Assembly: GCA_036785705.1 (NCBI GenBank)
Contig: JAWUZG010000359.1
Span: 620,001 to 684,000 of the forward strand
Source of the DNA: Acanthornis magna
Taxonomy: Eukaryota; Chordata; Aves; Passeriformes; Acanthizidae
Length of the DNA stretch: 64,000 bases
Direction of reading: 5' to 3'
This document shows positions 37,683-50,820 of the stretch, in pieces. The number at the start of each line of letters is the position of its first letter. Position 1 is the stretch's first letter. The notes under the pieces were generated by a model. That model was not told the DNA's origin, did not search any database, and saw only the letters and a program-made list of their open reading frames with translations. A program made the translations under genes and the position numbers.

Positions 37683-40600
37683 TGCTGGGGAAGTGGACAG
37701 CAAGCAAGGGCACTCTTGGTGGTGAAGGGAGAGAGAGCTGCCCAGGAGTGTTGGTGTGGTGAGTTACATGGAGCTCTACTTGGGAATTGGGTTTTTTTGC
37801 TTGCTGTAAGATATGACTGCTTTCCTATTGTTTTCATAGAGTGCACTCCATTGTACTCTGTGTAGCCTCCCAGGAGCAGGTTTAGCTTTTCTATGGAGTG
37901 GTCAGTAATTGGGATTGAGTTGTCTGTGTCGAATCATTTGTGTTAGGGAAGAGCTGCTTTTCTAGGAATAGATCAGATGGGCCATTTGTAAGTGCTGCGG
38001 GACAGAGTTACTTAAAGCACTGGCTTTAAGTGTGAGGCTGGGATTGGATGCAGCCGCCGCCAAGGCTCCTGTGTCTGAGAAGGAGTTGAGAAAGCCAAGG
38101 GCTGCTCTCTGGCCCTCGTGACTCAGTGGCCAGGCTGCTCTGGGAGCCTTTGTGTGAATCTGCCAGCACAGCAGCGACAGATGTCCCCGAGGAGCTTGTG
38201 TGAGTGCAGGTGAGATCAGAGCTCTTGAGCAGCCTGGAGAGCCTGGGGATGTGGCCACGGAGCCGCCAGGATATCTGGTGACCTCGGGGTTCCTATGAGC
38301 AGAGGGAGCACTAAGATGTGCCCATGGCACCTGTGTAAGTGCCTGTGGCTAAAGGGCTCTTTTGCAGCCTGGAGAGCCTTGGCATGTGGCCATGAAGCCA
38401 CAGTGCGTGTCTGTGACATCAGAGCGCTTTGGCAGCATGGAAAGGCCTGGAATGGCTGCAGGGGCCAGAAGTGAGTGCCTGTGACATCAGAGCTGTCCAG
38501 CAGCAGCAGGGAGACGGAGGGAATGTCACAGGCCATGCCCTGTGAGTTGCTGTGACAGCGTGGCTCCTTAGCAGCGTGCAGATTGCCGGGATGTTACCCT
38601 GCAGGCCCTGGCATTGCCCTGGTCGTGTGTGTTGTTTAGGAAGATAGAGAGAGCCCTGGCATGTCCCCCTGGAAGGCCAGGGAGTGGCAGTTGCAAAAGA
38701 GCTCCTTAGCACTTAGAGACACGTGGGATGTCCCCATGGAGGCACTGTGAGAGCCCGTGACCTCAGAGGTCTTTGGAAGCTGAGAGAGCCCCGGGATGCC
38801 ATGGGATGTGAGCATGGGGAGCCTGTGGGCAGGTGTGATCTCCCTGCTTGTGCTGGTGCATCCCCCCCTGCCCTTTTTTCAGGCTGCAGCATGATATGAG
38901 AAATGCTGCTGAGGCCTTGGCCTTGACGAAGGCAGCGGGGCTGAGGTGCTGTGGAGCTTCTGAGAAACACTGTGTGCTGCCTGGAAGTGCTATGTTCTAA
39001 GGTGCTCCTGCTTTTTTTGCTTGTTGAACAGACTTTGAAATTTGTTTTTGCCTGGATGGCATCACATTGGTGTTGTCCCGCGTTCAGGGAAAGCTGCCGA
39101 TGAGAAGTGGGGCCAGGCTGAAGGCTTGTTGTGACTAAAGGCCATGCCTTGGGGCCCTGTAAGCAGGGGTGCCAAAGGAGGCCCTGGCAGCTGTGCTGGG
39201 CCGCAGCAGCGGTGAGCAGCAAAGTCCCTGTGCGTGGGGCCTCTGCCAGCCGGCAGCTGTCCCGTTTGCTGCACTCGGGGGATCCGCGAAGGAGCACGGC
39301 TCCTGGGCCCCCGATCCTGCCGCTCCCCGAGGCCTCAGGCTTTGGCCGCTGAGAAGATGGCAAGGCACGTGAAAGGAGTATTTCAGTAGCTTGGAGGGGA
39401 ATTTTGCCTCGTAGAGCCTCTTTGTGTGCTTGTGGGAGTGCAGGTGTGCATGCGCTCTCTGCAATGTGGGAGAGGGGCTGCTCTGGTGGATTCAGAAGTG
39501 CTTTAGGTTTGTCCCTAAGTTAGGTCTCAAAGTTCCTGCAGTGCTATGGTAAGGCCTGTGTGGATCCTTTGCTGAGGTCTTGGGTTTCAGCTCAGTTCTA
39601 AGTGAAGTGTTGTGTAGTTGAAGTCCAGTTCAGTTGAAATGCCCTGAACTGCTGTTCCTGCCCTAAGTTGTTGATTTGAATTTGAGTTATCAAGTGAAAT
39701 GTTGCTCAAGTTGAAGTGCTCCTAAGGGAAGTGCTCTTGAGCCTTTGAGCCATGTTCTTCTTATCCTGACCCTTTCTCTTCTTTAGAGACACAGCCTCAG
39801 AAACACGGACAGACAGACAGAGATAATTTGGGTTTGATTTCATTTTGGATTGATTGACTCTGGATTTTTGTTTGTTGCTTTTCCTCGCTGTGCTTTAAGC
39901 ATGGTGTAAGTAGTAGAGTGAAGCTTGGCAAGGAAGCTTGTCGTGCTGTGGCTTTTCCATGAAATCTTTCTTTCCCGATAGCTTTCCTATGATTCTTGGA
40001 GTGATGTAAAAGTGCCTGTGCCATCACATCTCTTTAGCAGCGTGGAGCCACCTGGGATGTCAGCACCGAGGTGCTGGGAGTGAGTGCCTGTGACACCAGG
40101 GCTTCTGGGCAGCGTGTGGACTCCTGGCGTGTGCCTATGGCTGTCCTGGGACGGCCTGTGAGCTCAGTGCTCTTTTGAAAGCTGGATAGCTCTGGCGTGT
40201 CCCCAGGGAGTTCCTGTGACAAGATGGGGCCTGCTGGCTCTTTGGCAGCCTGGAGATGGCTGGAGTGTGCCCAGGGGGCAAGTGTGAGTGTCAGGGACTT
40301 GCCAGCTCTTGAGGAGGATGGAGAGTGCAGAGATGTCCCCATGGAGCCCCTGTGAGTGCCTGTGAGCTCAGAAGTCTATGGAGGCTTAAGACAGCTGTGA
40401 TGAAATGGGATGTCAGCAGGGGGGCATGTAATGAAATTTGATCTCCCAGCTTGTGGTGGTGCATTCCTCTCTCCTCCCCTTTTTGAGCCCCACCATGATC
40501 TGAGAAATGCTCCTTAGGCATCGGCCTTGAGGAACTGCAGCTTGGCTGAGCAGCTCTTGAGCTTATGAGAAACACTGTGTGCTCCCAGGAAGTGCTGCTG

Positions 40601-42519
40601 TCTAACGTGGTCCTGTTTTGTTTTTTTTTATCGTAACAGCCTTGGAAAAAAACAGCCTTGTTTTTGCCTGAATGGTAAACATTGCGTGCCAGTGTACGTG
40701 TCCTCTCCGGAATGTGGCAGAGGGGCTGCTCTCCTGGATTCTGAAGTAGTTTAGAAGCGCAAGGAAGTTCTGCCTGTAAGTAAAATTACTATTGAGAGAT
40801 GGTAAATCCTGTGGGGGTCCTTTTCTGAGGTGTTTGGCTTGAGTTCATTTCTATGTGAAGTCTTATTAACTTGAAATATGGTTAGGATTAAATGCTGTTA
40901 AGTGTTGTTCCTCTGCTAGGTGGTTAATTTGAAGGTAGAAATTTAAATGTTGCTCAAATGGACGTACTGTTAAGTGAAGTGCTCTTGAGCCTTTCAAGCG
41001 TGTTCTTGTAATCCCGACACTTTCTCTCCTTTGGAGACACTCGCACACATACACAGACACAGACAGACAGACATAGGTAATTTTGGTTTAATTTCATTTT
41101 GGATTGATTGGATTTATTTTGTTTCATTTCCTCGCTGTGCCTTAAGCATGGTGTAGGTAGTAGAGTGGAGCTTGGCAAGGAAGCTTGTCCTGCTGTGGCT
41201 TTGCTATGAAATCTTTCTTTCCCGATAGCTTTCCTATGATTCTTTGAGTGATGTGCAAGTGCCTGTGCCATCACATCTCTTTAGTGAGTGAGTGAAGCTT
41301 GGCAAGGAAGCTTGTCGTGCTGTGGCTTTTCCATGAAATCTTTCTTTCCCGATAGCTTTCCTATGATTCTTGGAGTGATGTAAAAGTGCCTGTGCCATCA
41401 CATCTCTTTAGCAGCGTGGAGCCACCTGGGATGTCAGCACCGAGGTGCTGGGAGTGAGTGCCTGTGACACCAGGGCTTCTGGGCAGCGTGCGGACTGCTG
41501 GCGTGTGCCTATGGCTGTCCTGGGACGGCCTGTGAGCTCAGTGTTCTTTTGAAAGCTGGATAGCTCTGGCGCGTCCCCAGGGAGTTCCTGTGCCAAGATG
41601 TGACCTCCTGGCTCTTTGGCAGCCTGGAGATGGCTGGAGTGTGCCCAGGGGGCAAGTGTGAGTGTCAGGGACTTGCCAGCTCTTGAGGAGGATGGAGGGT
41701 GCAGGGATGTCTCCATGGAGGCCCTGTGAGTGCCCGTGAGCTGGCGGCACCTTAGCAGCGTGAGACTCGTGGGCTGTCAGCCCTGAGAGCCTGTTGAAGG
41801 CCGTGATGTGCGTGCAGAGAGGTTTGTCAAATGGGAGAGTCGTGGCATGTCCCTATGGAGCCGCTGGGGTTGTGTGTGCCCTCAGTGTTCTTGAGGAGCC
41901 TCGAGAGCCCTGGGACGGCCCCGTGGAAGCGCAGGGAGTGCCTGTGACATAGCAGCGGTGCCTGATGAGATCAAAGGGCCCTGGGATGTCAGCTTGGAAT
42001 GGCTGTGAGTGCCTGAGAGCACACGTCTGTCTCTCATGGCCGGAGAGCTGTGGCAGGTGCCCATGGTAGGTGTGTGAGTGCAGGTGAGCTCAGGGCTCTG
42101 CAGAAGGCTGTAGGCCTGTGGGCTGTGAGGCTGGAAGGCCTGGGAGTGCTTTGGAGCTGAGTGCTCTGTAGCAGTCGGGAGCCACCTGGGAGGTTGTAGC
42201 AGGATGCTTTGGGCCGGCTGCTTTGCCTTGGAACGTGGTGCAGGCACTTGGAGCATGTGCTATTTGCAAATGTCTCCAGGTGTCTTTCAGAGGGCCAGCG
42301 TGTGTTGTTTTGGCCTTGAATTCTGCTGAAAGTCCTTCTGGCAAGGAAGCCTGCATGAAGGTGCTGCTAGTGAGGCAAAGATTTGGCAGCTGAGCTGCTG
42401 CCGGGAGTTGCAGGCGTCTGCCTGACAGTCAGTCCCTTGAGAGTGTCAATGTGCAGTCAGTCCCCTTTCCTAGGGGAGGTTTTTCTAGCGTGTTCCTCCT
42501 TGGAGTGTGTGAGGGCTCC
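37683..42519. repeat. Array unit 3 (4837 bp, subtype beta)
   Basis: Full unit with A and B, beta markers in A near 39800. Confidence 0.95.
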
Positions 42520-45500
42520 TGCTGGGGAAGTGGACAGCAAGCAAGGGCACTCTTGGTGGTGAAGGGAGAGAGAGCTGCCCAGGAGTGTTGGTGTGGTGAG
42601 TTACATGGAGCTCTACTTGGGAATTGGGTTTTTTTGCTTGCTGTAAGATATGACTGCTTTCCTATTGTTTTCATAGAGTGCACTCCATTGTACTCTGTGT
42701 AGCCTCCCAGGAGCAGGTTTAGCTTTTCTATGGAGTGGTCAGTAATTGGGATTGAGTTGTCTGTGTCGAATCATTTGTGTTAGGGAAGAGCTGCTTTTCT
42801 AGGAATAGATCAGATGGGCCATTTGTAAGTGCTGCGGGACAGAGTTACTTAAAGCACTGGCTTTAAGTGTGAGGCTGGGATTGGATGCAGCCGCCGCCAA
42901 GGCTCCTGTGTCTGAGAAGGAGTTGAGAAAGCCAAGGGCTGCTCTCTGGCCCTCGTGACTCAGTGGCCAGGCTGCTCTGGGAGGCTTTGTGTGAATCTGC
43001 CAGCACAGCAGCGACAGATGTCCCCGAGGAGCTTGTGTGAGTGCAGGTGAGATCAGAGCTCTTGAGCAGCCTGGAGAGCCTGGGGATGTGGCCACGGAGC
43101 CGCCAGGATATCTGGTGACCTCGGGGTTCCTATGAGCAGAGGGAGCACTAAGATGTGCCCATGGCACCTGTGTAAGTGCCTGTGGCTAAAGGGCTCTTTT
43201 GCAGCCTGGAGAGCCTTGGCATGTGGCCATGAAGCCACAGTGCGTGTCTGTGACATCAGAGCGCTTTGGCAGCATGGAAAGGCCTGGAATGGCTGCAGGG
43301 GCCAGAAGTGAGTGCCTGTGACATCAGAGCTGTCCAGCAGCAGCAGGGAGACGGAGGGAATGTCACAGGCCATGCCCTGTGAGTTGCTGTGACAGCGTGG
43401 CTCCTTAGCAGCGTGCAGATTGCCGGGATGTTACCCTGCAGGCCCTGGCATTGCCCTGGTCGTGTGTGTTGTTTAGGAAGATAGAGAGAGCCCTGGCATG
43501 TCCTGCTGGAAGGCCAGGGAGTGGCAGTTGCAAAAGAGCTCCTTAGCACTTAGAGACACGTGGGATGTCCCCATGGAGGCACTGTGAGAGCCCGTGACCT
43601 CAGAGGTCTTTGGAAGCTGAGAGAGCCCCGGGATGCCATGGGATGTGAGCATGGGGAGCCTGTGGGCAGGTGTGATGTCCCTGCTTGTGCTGGTGCATCC
43701 CCCCCTGCCCTTTTTTCAGGCTGCAGCATGATATGAGAAATGCTGCTGAGGCCTTGGCCTTGACGAAGGCAGCGGGGCTGAGGTGCTGTGGAGCTTCTGA
43801 GAAACGCTGTGTGCTGCCTGGAAGTGCTGTGTTCTAAGGTGCTCCTGCTTTTTTTGCCTGTTGAACAGACTTTGAAATTTGTTTTTGCCTGGATGGCATC
43901 ACATTGGTGTTGTCCCGTGTTCAGGGAAAGCTGCCGATGAGAAGTGGGGCCAGGCTGAAGGCTTGTTGTGACTAAAGGCCATGCCTCGGGGCCCTGTAAG
44001 CAGGGGTGCCAAAGGAGGCCCTGGCAGCTGTGCTGGGCCGCAGCAGCGGTGAGCAGCAAAGTCCCTGTGCGTGGGGCCTCTGCCAGCCGGCAGCTGTCCC
44101 GTTTGCTGCACTCGGGGGATCCGCGAAGGAGCACGGCTCCTGGGCCCCCGATCCTGCCGCTCCCCGAGGCCTCAGGCTTTGGCCGCTGAGAAGATGGCAA
44201 GGCACGTGAAAGGAGTATTTCAGTAGCTTGGAGGGGAATTTTGCCTCCTAGAGCCTCTTTGTGTGCTTGTGGGAGTGCAGGTGTGCATGCGCTCTCTGCA
44301 ATGTGGGAGAGGGGCTGCTCTGGTGGATTCAGAAGTGCTTTAGGTTTGTCCCTAAGTTAGGTCTCAAAGTTCCTGCAGTGCTATGGTAAGGGCTGTGTGG
44401 ATCCTTTGCTGAGGTCTTGGGTTCCAGCTCAGTTCTAAGTGAAGCGTTGTGTAGTTGAAGTCCAGTTCAGTTGAAATGCTCTTAACTGCTGTTCCTGCCC
44501 TAGGTTGTTGATTTGAATTTGAGTTATCAAGTGAAATGTTGCTCAAGCTGAAGTGCTCTTAAGGGAAGTGCTCTTGAGCCTTTGGGCCATGTTCTTCTTA
44601 TCCTGACCCTTTCTCTTCTTTAGAGACACAGCCTCACACACACGGACAGACAGACATAGATAATTTGGGTTTGATTTCATTTTGGATTGATTGACTCTGG
44701 ATTTTTGTTTGTTGCTTTTCCTCGCTGTGCTTTGAGCATGGTATAAGTAGTAGAGTGAAGCTTGGCAAGGAAGCTTGTCGTGCTGTGGCTTTGCTATGAA
44801 ATCTTTCTTTCCTAATAGCTTTCCCGTGATTCTCTTGAGTGATGTGCAAGTGCCTGTGCCATCACATCTCTTTAGCAGCGTGGAGCCGCCTGGGATGTCA
44901 GCACCGAGGTGCTGTGAGTGATTGCTTGTGACACCAGGGCTTCTGGGCAGCGTGTGGACTCCTGGCGTGTGCCTATGGCTGTCCTGGGACAGCCTGTGAG
45001 CTCAGTGCTCTTTTGAAAGCTGGATAGCTCTGGCGTGTCCCCAGGGAGTTCCTGTGACAAGATGGGGCCTGCTGGCTCTTTGGCAGCCTGGAGATGGCTG
45101 GAGTGTGCCCAGGGGGCAAGTGTGAGTGTCAGGGACTTGCCAGCTCTTGAGGAGGATGGAGAGTGCAGAGATGTCCCCATGGAGCCCCTGTGAGTGCCTG
45201 TGAGCTCAGAAGTCTATGGAGGCTTAAGACAGCTGTGATGAAATGGGATGTCAGCAGGGGGGCATGTAATGAAATTTGATCTCCCAGCTTGTGGTGGTGC
45301 ATTCCTCTCTCCTCCCCTTTTTGAGCCCCACCATGATCTGAGAAATGCTCCTTAGGCATCGGCCTTGAGGAACTGCAGCTTGGCTGAGCAGCTCTTGAGC
45401 TTATGGGAAACACTGTGTGCTCCCAGGAAGTGCTGCTGTCTAACGTGGTCCTGTTTTGTTTTTTTTTATCGTAACAGCCTTGGAAAAAAACAGCCTTGTT

Positions 45501-47357
45501 TTTGCCTGAATGGTAAACATTGCGTGCCAGTGTGCGTGTCCTCTCCGGAATGTGGCAGAGGGGCTGCTCTCCTGGATTCTGAAGTAGTTTAGAAGCGCAA
45601 GGAAGTTCTGCCTGTAAGTAAAATTACTATTGAGAGATGGTAAATCCTGTGGGGGTCCTTTTCTGAGGTGTTTGGCTTGAGTTCATTTCTATGTGAAGTC
45701 TTATTAACTTGAAATATGGTTAGGATTAAATGCTGTTAAGTGTTGTTCCTCTGCTAGGTGGTTAATTTGAAGGTAGAAATTTAAATGTTGCTCAAATGGA
45801 CGTACTGTTAAGTGAAGTGCTCTTGAGCCTTTCAAGTGTGTTCTTGTAATCCCGACACTTTCTCTCCTTTGGAGACACTCGCACACATACACAGACACAG
45901 ACAGACAGACATAGGTAATTTTGGTTTAATTTCATTTTGGATTGATTGGATTTATTTTGTTTCATTTCCTCGCTGTGCCTTAAGCATGGTGTAGGTAGTA
46001 GAGTGGAGCTTGGCAAGGAAGCTTGTCCTGCTGTGGCTTTGCTATGAAATCTTTCTTTCCCGATAGCTTTCCTATGATTCTTTGAGTGATGTGCAAGTGC
46101 CTGTGCCATCACATCTCTTTAGTGAGTGAGTGAAGCTTGGCAAGGAAGCTTGTCGTGCTGTGGCTTTTCCATGAAATCTTTCTTTCCCGATAGCTTTCCT
46201 ATGATTCTTGGAGTGATGTAAAAGTGCCTGTGCCATCACATCTCTTTAGCAGCGTGGAGCCACCTGGGATGTCAGCACCGAGGTGCTGGGAGTGAGTGCC
46301 TGTGACACCAGGGCTTCTGGGCAGCGTGCGGACTGCTGGCGTGTGCCTATGGCTGTCCTGGGACGGCCTGTGAGCTCAGTGTTCTTTTGAAAGCTGGATA
46401 GCTCTGGCGCGTCCCCAGGGAGTTCCTGTGCCAAGATGTGACCTCCTGGCTCTTTGGCAGCCTGGAGATGGCTGGAGTGTGCCCAGGGGGCAAGTGTGAG
46501 TGTCAGGGACTTGCCAGCTCTTGAGGAGGATGGAGGGTGCAGGGATGTCCCCATGGAGGCCCTGTGAGTGCCCGTGAGCTGGCGGCACCTTAGCAGCGTG
46601 AGACTCGTGGGCTGTCAGCCCTGAGAGCCTGTTGAAGGCCGTGATGTGCGTGCAGAGAGGTTTGTCAAATGGGAGAGTCGTGGCATGTCCCTATGGAGCC
46701 GCTGGGGTTGTGTGTGCCCTCAGTGTTCTTGAGGAGCCTCGAGAGCCCTGGGACGGCCCCGTGGAAGCGCAGGGAGTGCCTGTGACATAGCAGCGGTGCC
46801 TGATGAGATCAAAGGGCCCTGGGATGTCAGCTTGGAATGGCTGTGAGTGCCTGAGAGCACACGTCTGTCTCTCATGGCCGGAGAGCTGTGGCAGGTGCCC
46901 ATGGTAGGTGTGTGAGTGCAGGTGAGCTCAGGGCTCTGCAGAAGGCTGTAGGCCTGTGGGCTGTGAGGCTGGAAGGCCTGGGAGTGCTTTGGAGCTGAGT
47001 GCTCTGTAGCAGTCGGGAGCCACCTGGGAGGTTGTAGCAGGATGCTTTGGGCCGGCTGCTTTGCCTTGGAACGTGGTGCAGGCACTTGGAGCATGTGCTA
47101 TTTGCAAATGTCTCCAGGTGTCTTTCAGAGGGCCAGCGTGTGTTGTTTTGGCCTTGAATTCTGCTGAAAGTCCTTCTGGCAAGGAAGCCTGCATGAAGGT
47201 GCTGCTAGTGAGGCAAAGATTTGGCAGCTGAGCTGCTGCCGGGAGTTGCAGGCGTCTGCCTGACAGTCAGTCCCTTGAGAGTGTCAATGTGCAGTCAGTC
47301 CCCTTTCCTAGGGGAGGTTTTTCTAGCGTGTTCCTCCTTGGAGTGTGTGAGGGCTCC
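42520..47357. repeat. Array unit 4 (4838 bp, subtype alpha)
   Basis: Full unit with alpha markers near 44635. CTTATGGGAAACAC near 45400 is shared only with unit 8. Confidence 0.95.
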
Positions 47358-50300
47358 TGCTGGGGAAGTGGACAGCAAGCAAGGGCACTCTTGGTGGTGA
47401 AGGGAGAGAGAGCTGCCCAGGAGTGTTGGTGTGGTGAGTTACATGGAGCTCTACTTGGGAATTGGGTTTTTTTGCTTGCTGTAAGATATGACTGCTTTCC
47501 TATTGTTTTCATAGAGTGCACTCCATTGTACTCTGTGTAGCCTCCCAGGAGCAGGTTTAGCTTTTCTATGGAGTGGTCAGTAATTGGGATTGAGTTGTCT
47601 GTGTCGAATCATTTGTGTTAGGGAAGAGCTGCTTTTCTAGGAATAGATCAGATGGGCCATTTGTAAGTGCTGCGGGACAGAGTTACTTAAAGCACTGGCT
47701 TTAAGTGTGAGGCTGGGATTGGATGCAGCCGCCGCCAAGGCTCCTGTGTCTGAGAAGGAGTTGAGAAAGCCAAGGGCTGCTCTCTGGCCCTCGTGACTCA
47801 GTGGCCAGGCTGCTCTGGGAGCCTTTGTGTGAATCTGCCAGCACAGCAGCGACAGATGTCCCCGAGGAGCTTGTGTGAGTGCAGGTGAGATCAGAGCTCT
47901 TGAGCAGCCTGGAGAGCCTGGGGATGTGGCCACGGAGCCGCCAGGATATCTGGTGACCTCGGGGTTCCTATGAGCAGAGGGAGCACTAAGATGTGCCCAT
48001 GGCACCTGTGTAAGTGCCTGTGGCTAAAGGGCTCTTTTGCAGCCTGGAGAGCCTTGGCACGTGGCCATGAAGCCACAGTGCGTGTCTGTGACATCAGAGC
48101 GCTTTGGCAGCATGGAAAGGCCTGGAATGGCTGCAGGGGCCAGAGGTGAGTGCCTGTGACATCAGAGCTGTCCAGCAGCAGCAGGGAGACGGAGGGAATG
48201 TCACAGGCCATGCCCTGTGAGTTGCTGTGACAGCGTGGCTCCTTAGCAGCGTGCAGATTGCCGGGATGTTACCCTGCAGGCCCTGGCATTGCCCTGGTCG
48301 TGTGTGTTGTTTAGGAAGATAGAGAGAGCCCTGGCATGTCCCCCTGGAAGGCCAGGGAGTGGCAGTTGCAAAAGAGCTCCTTAGCACTTAGAGACACGTG
48401 GGATGTCCCCATGGAGGCACTGTGAGAGCCCGTGACCTCAGAGGTCTTTGGAAGCTGAGAGAGCCCCGGGATGCCATGGGATGTGAGCATGGGGAGCCTG
48501 TGGGCAGGTGTGATCTCCCTGCTTGTGCTGGTGCATCCCCCCCTGCCCTTTTTTCAGGCTGCAGCATGATATGAGAAATGCTGCTGAGGCCTTGGCCTTG
48601 ACGAAGGCAGCGGGGCTGAGGTGCTGTGGAGCTTCTGAGAAACACTGTGTGCTGCCTGGAAGTGCTATGTTCTAAGGTGCTCCTGCTTTTTTTGCTTGTT
48701 GAACAGACTTTGAAATTTGTTTTTGCCTGGATGGCATCACATTGGTGTTGTCCCGTGTTCAGGGAAAGCTGCCGATGAGAAGTGGGGCCAGGCTGAAGGC
48801 TTGTTGTGACTAAAGGCCATGCCTTGGGGCCCTGTAAGCAGGGGTGCCAAAGGAGGCCCTGGCAGCTGTGCTGGGCCGCAGCAGCGGTGAGCAGCAAAGT
48901 CCCTGTGCGTGGGGCCTCTGCCAGCCGGCAGCTGTCCCGTTTGCTGCACTCGGGGCATCCGCGAAGGAGCACGGCTCCTGGGCCCCCGATCCTGCCGCTC
49001 CCGGAGGCCTCAGGCTTTGGCCGCTGAGAAGATGGCAAGGCACGTGAAAGGAGTATTTCAGTAGCTTGGAGGGGAATTTTGCCTCCTAGAGCCTCTTTGT
49101 GTGCTTGTGGGAGTGCAGGTGTGCATGCGCTCTCTGCAATGTGGGAGAGGGGCTGCTCTGGTGGATTCAGAAGTGCTTTAGGTTTGTCCCTAAGTTAGGT
49201 CTCAAAGTTCCTGCAGTGCTATGGTAAGGCCTGTGTGGATCCTTTGCTGAGGTCTTGGGTTTCAGCTCAGTTCTAAGTGAAGTGTTGTGTAGTTGAAGTC
49301 CAGTTCAGTTGAAATGCCCTGAACTGCTGTTCCTGCCCTAAGTTGTTGATTTGAATTTGAGTTATCAAGTGAAATGTTGCTCAAGTTGAAGTGCTCCTAA
49401 GGGAAGTGCTCTTGAGCCTTTGAGCCATGTTCTTCTTATCCTGACCCTTTCTCTTCTTTAGAGACACAGCCTCAGAAACACGGACAGACAGACAGAGATA
49501 ATTTGGGTTTGATTTCATTTTGGATTGATTGACTCTGGATTTTTGTTTGTTGCTTTTCCTCGCTGTGCTTTAAGCATGGTGTAAGTAGTAGAGTGAAGCT
49601 TGGCAAGGAAGCTTGTCGTGCTGTGGCTTTTCCATGAAATCTTTCTTTCCCGATAGCTTTCCTATGATTCTTGGAGTGATGTAAAAGTGCCTGTGCCATC
49701 ACATCTCTTTAGCAGCGTGGAGCCACCTGGGATGTCAGCACCGAGGTGCTGGGAGTGAGTGCCTGTGACACCAGGGCTTCTGGGCAGCGTGCGGACTGCT
49801 GGCGTGTGCCTATGGCTGTCCTGGGACGGCCTGTGAGCTCAGTGTTCTTTTGAAAGCTGGATAGCTCTGGCGCGTCCCCAGGGAGTTCCTGTGCCAAGAT
49901 GTGACCTCCTGGCTCTTTGGCAGCCTGGAGATGGCTGGAGTGTGCCCAGGGGGCAAGTGTGAGTGTCAGGGACTTGCCAGCTCTTGAGGAGGATGGAGGG
50001 TGCAGGGATGTCCCCATGGAGGCCCTGTGAGTGCCCGTGAGCTGGCGGCACCTTAGCAGCGTGAGACTCGTGGGCTGTCAGCCCTGAGAGCCTGTTGAAG
50101 GCCGTGATGTGCGTGCAGAGAGGTTTGTCAAATGGGAGAGTCGTGGCATGTCCCTATGGAGCCGCTGGGGTTGTGTGTGCCCTCAGTGTTCTTGAGGAGC
50201 CTCGAGAGCCCTGGGACGGCCCCGTGGAAGCGCAGGGAGTGCCTGTGACATAGCAGCGGTGCCTGATGAGATCAAAGGGCCCTGGGATGTCAGCTTGGAA

Positions 50301-50820
50301 TGGCTGTGAGTGCCTGAGAGCACACGTCTGTCTCTCATGGCCGGAGAGCTGTGGCAGGTGCCCATGGTAGGTGTGTGAGTGCAGGTGAGCTCAGGGCTCT
50401 GCAGAAGGCTGTAGGCCTGTGGGCTGTGAGGCTGGAAGGCCTGGGAGTGCTTTGGAGCTGAGTGCTCTGTAGCAGTCGGGAGCCGCCTGGGAGGTTGTAG
50501 CAGGATGCTTTGGGCCGGCTGCTTTGCCTTGGAACGTGGTGCAGGCACTTGGAGCATGTGCTATTTGCAAATGTCTCCAGGTGTCTTTCAGAGAGCCAGC
50601 GTGTGTTGTTTTGGCCTTGAATTCTGCTGAAAGTCCTTCTGGCAAGGAAGCCTGCATGAAGGTGCTGCTAGTGAGGCAAAGATTTGGCAGCTGAGCTGCT
50701 GCCGGGAGTTGCAGGCGTCTGCCTGACAGTCAGTCCCTTGAGAGTGTCAATGTGCAGTCAGTCCCCTTTCCTAGGGGAGGTTTTTCTAGCGTGTTCCTCC
50801 TTGGAGTGTGTGAGGGCTCC
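47358..50820. repeat. Array unit 5 (3463 bp, A/B fusion)
   Basis: Segment A with beta markers near 49480 passes into segment B by about 49795 (GCGGACTGCTGG is the B variant). About 1.37 kb is missing relative to full units. Confidence 0.95.
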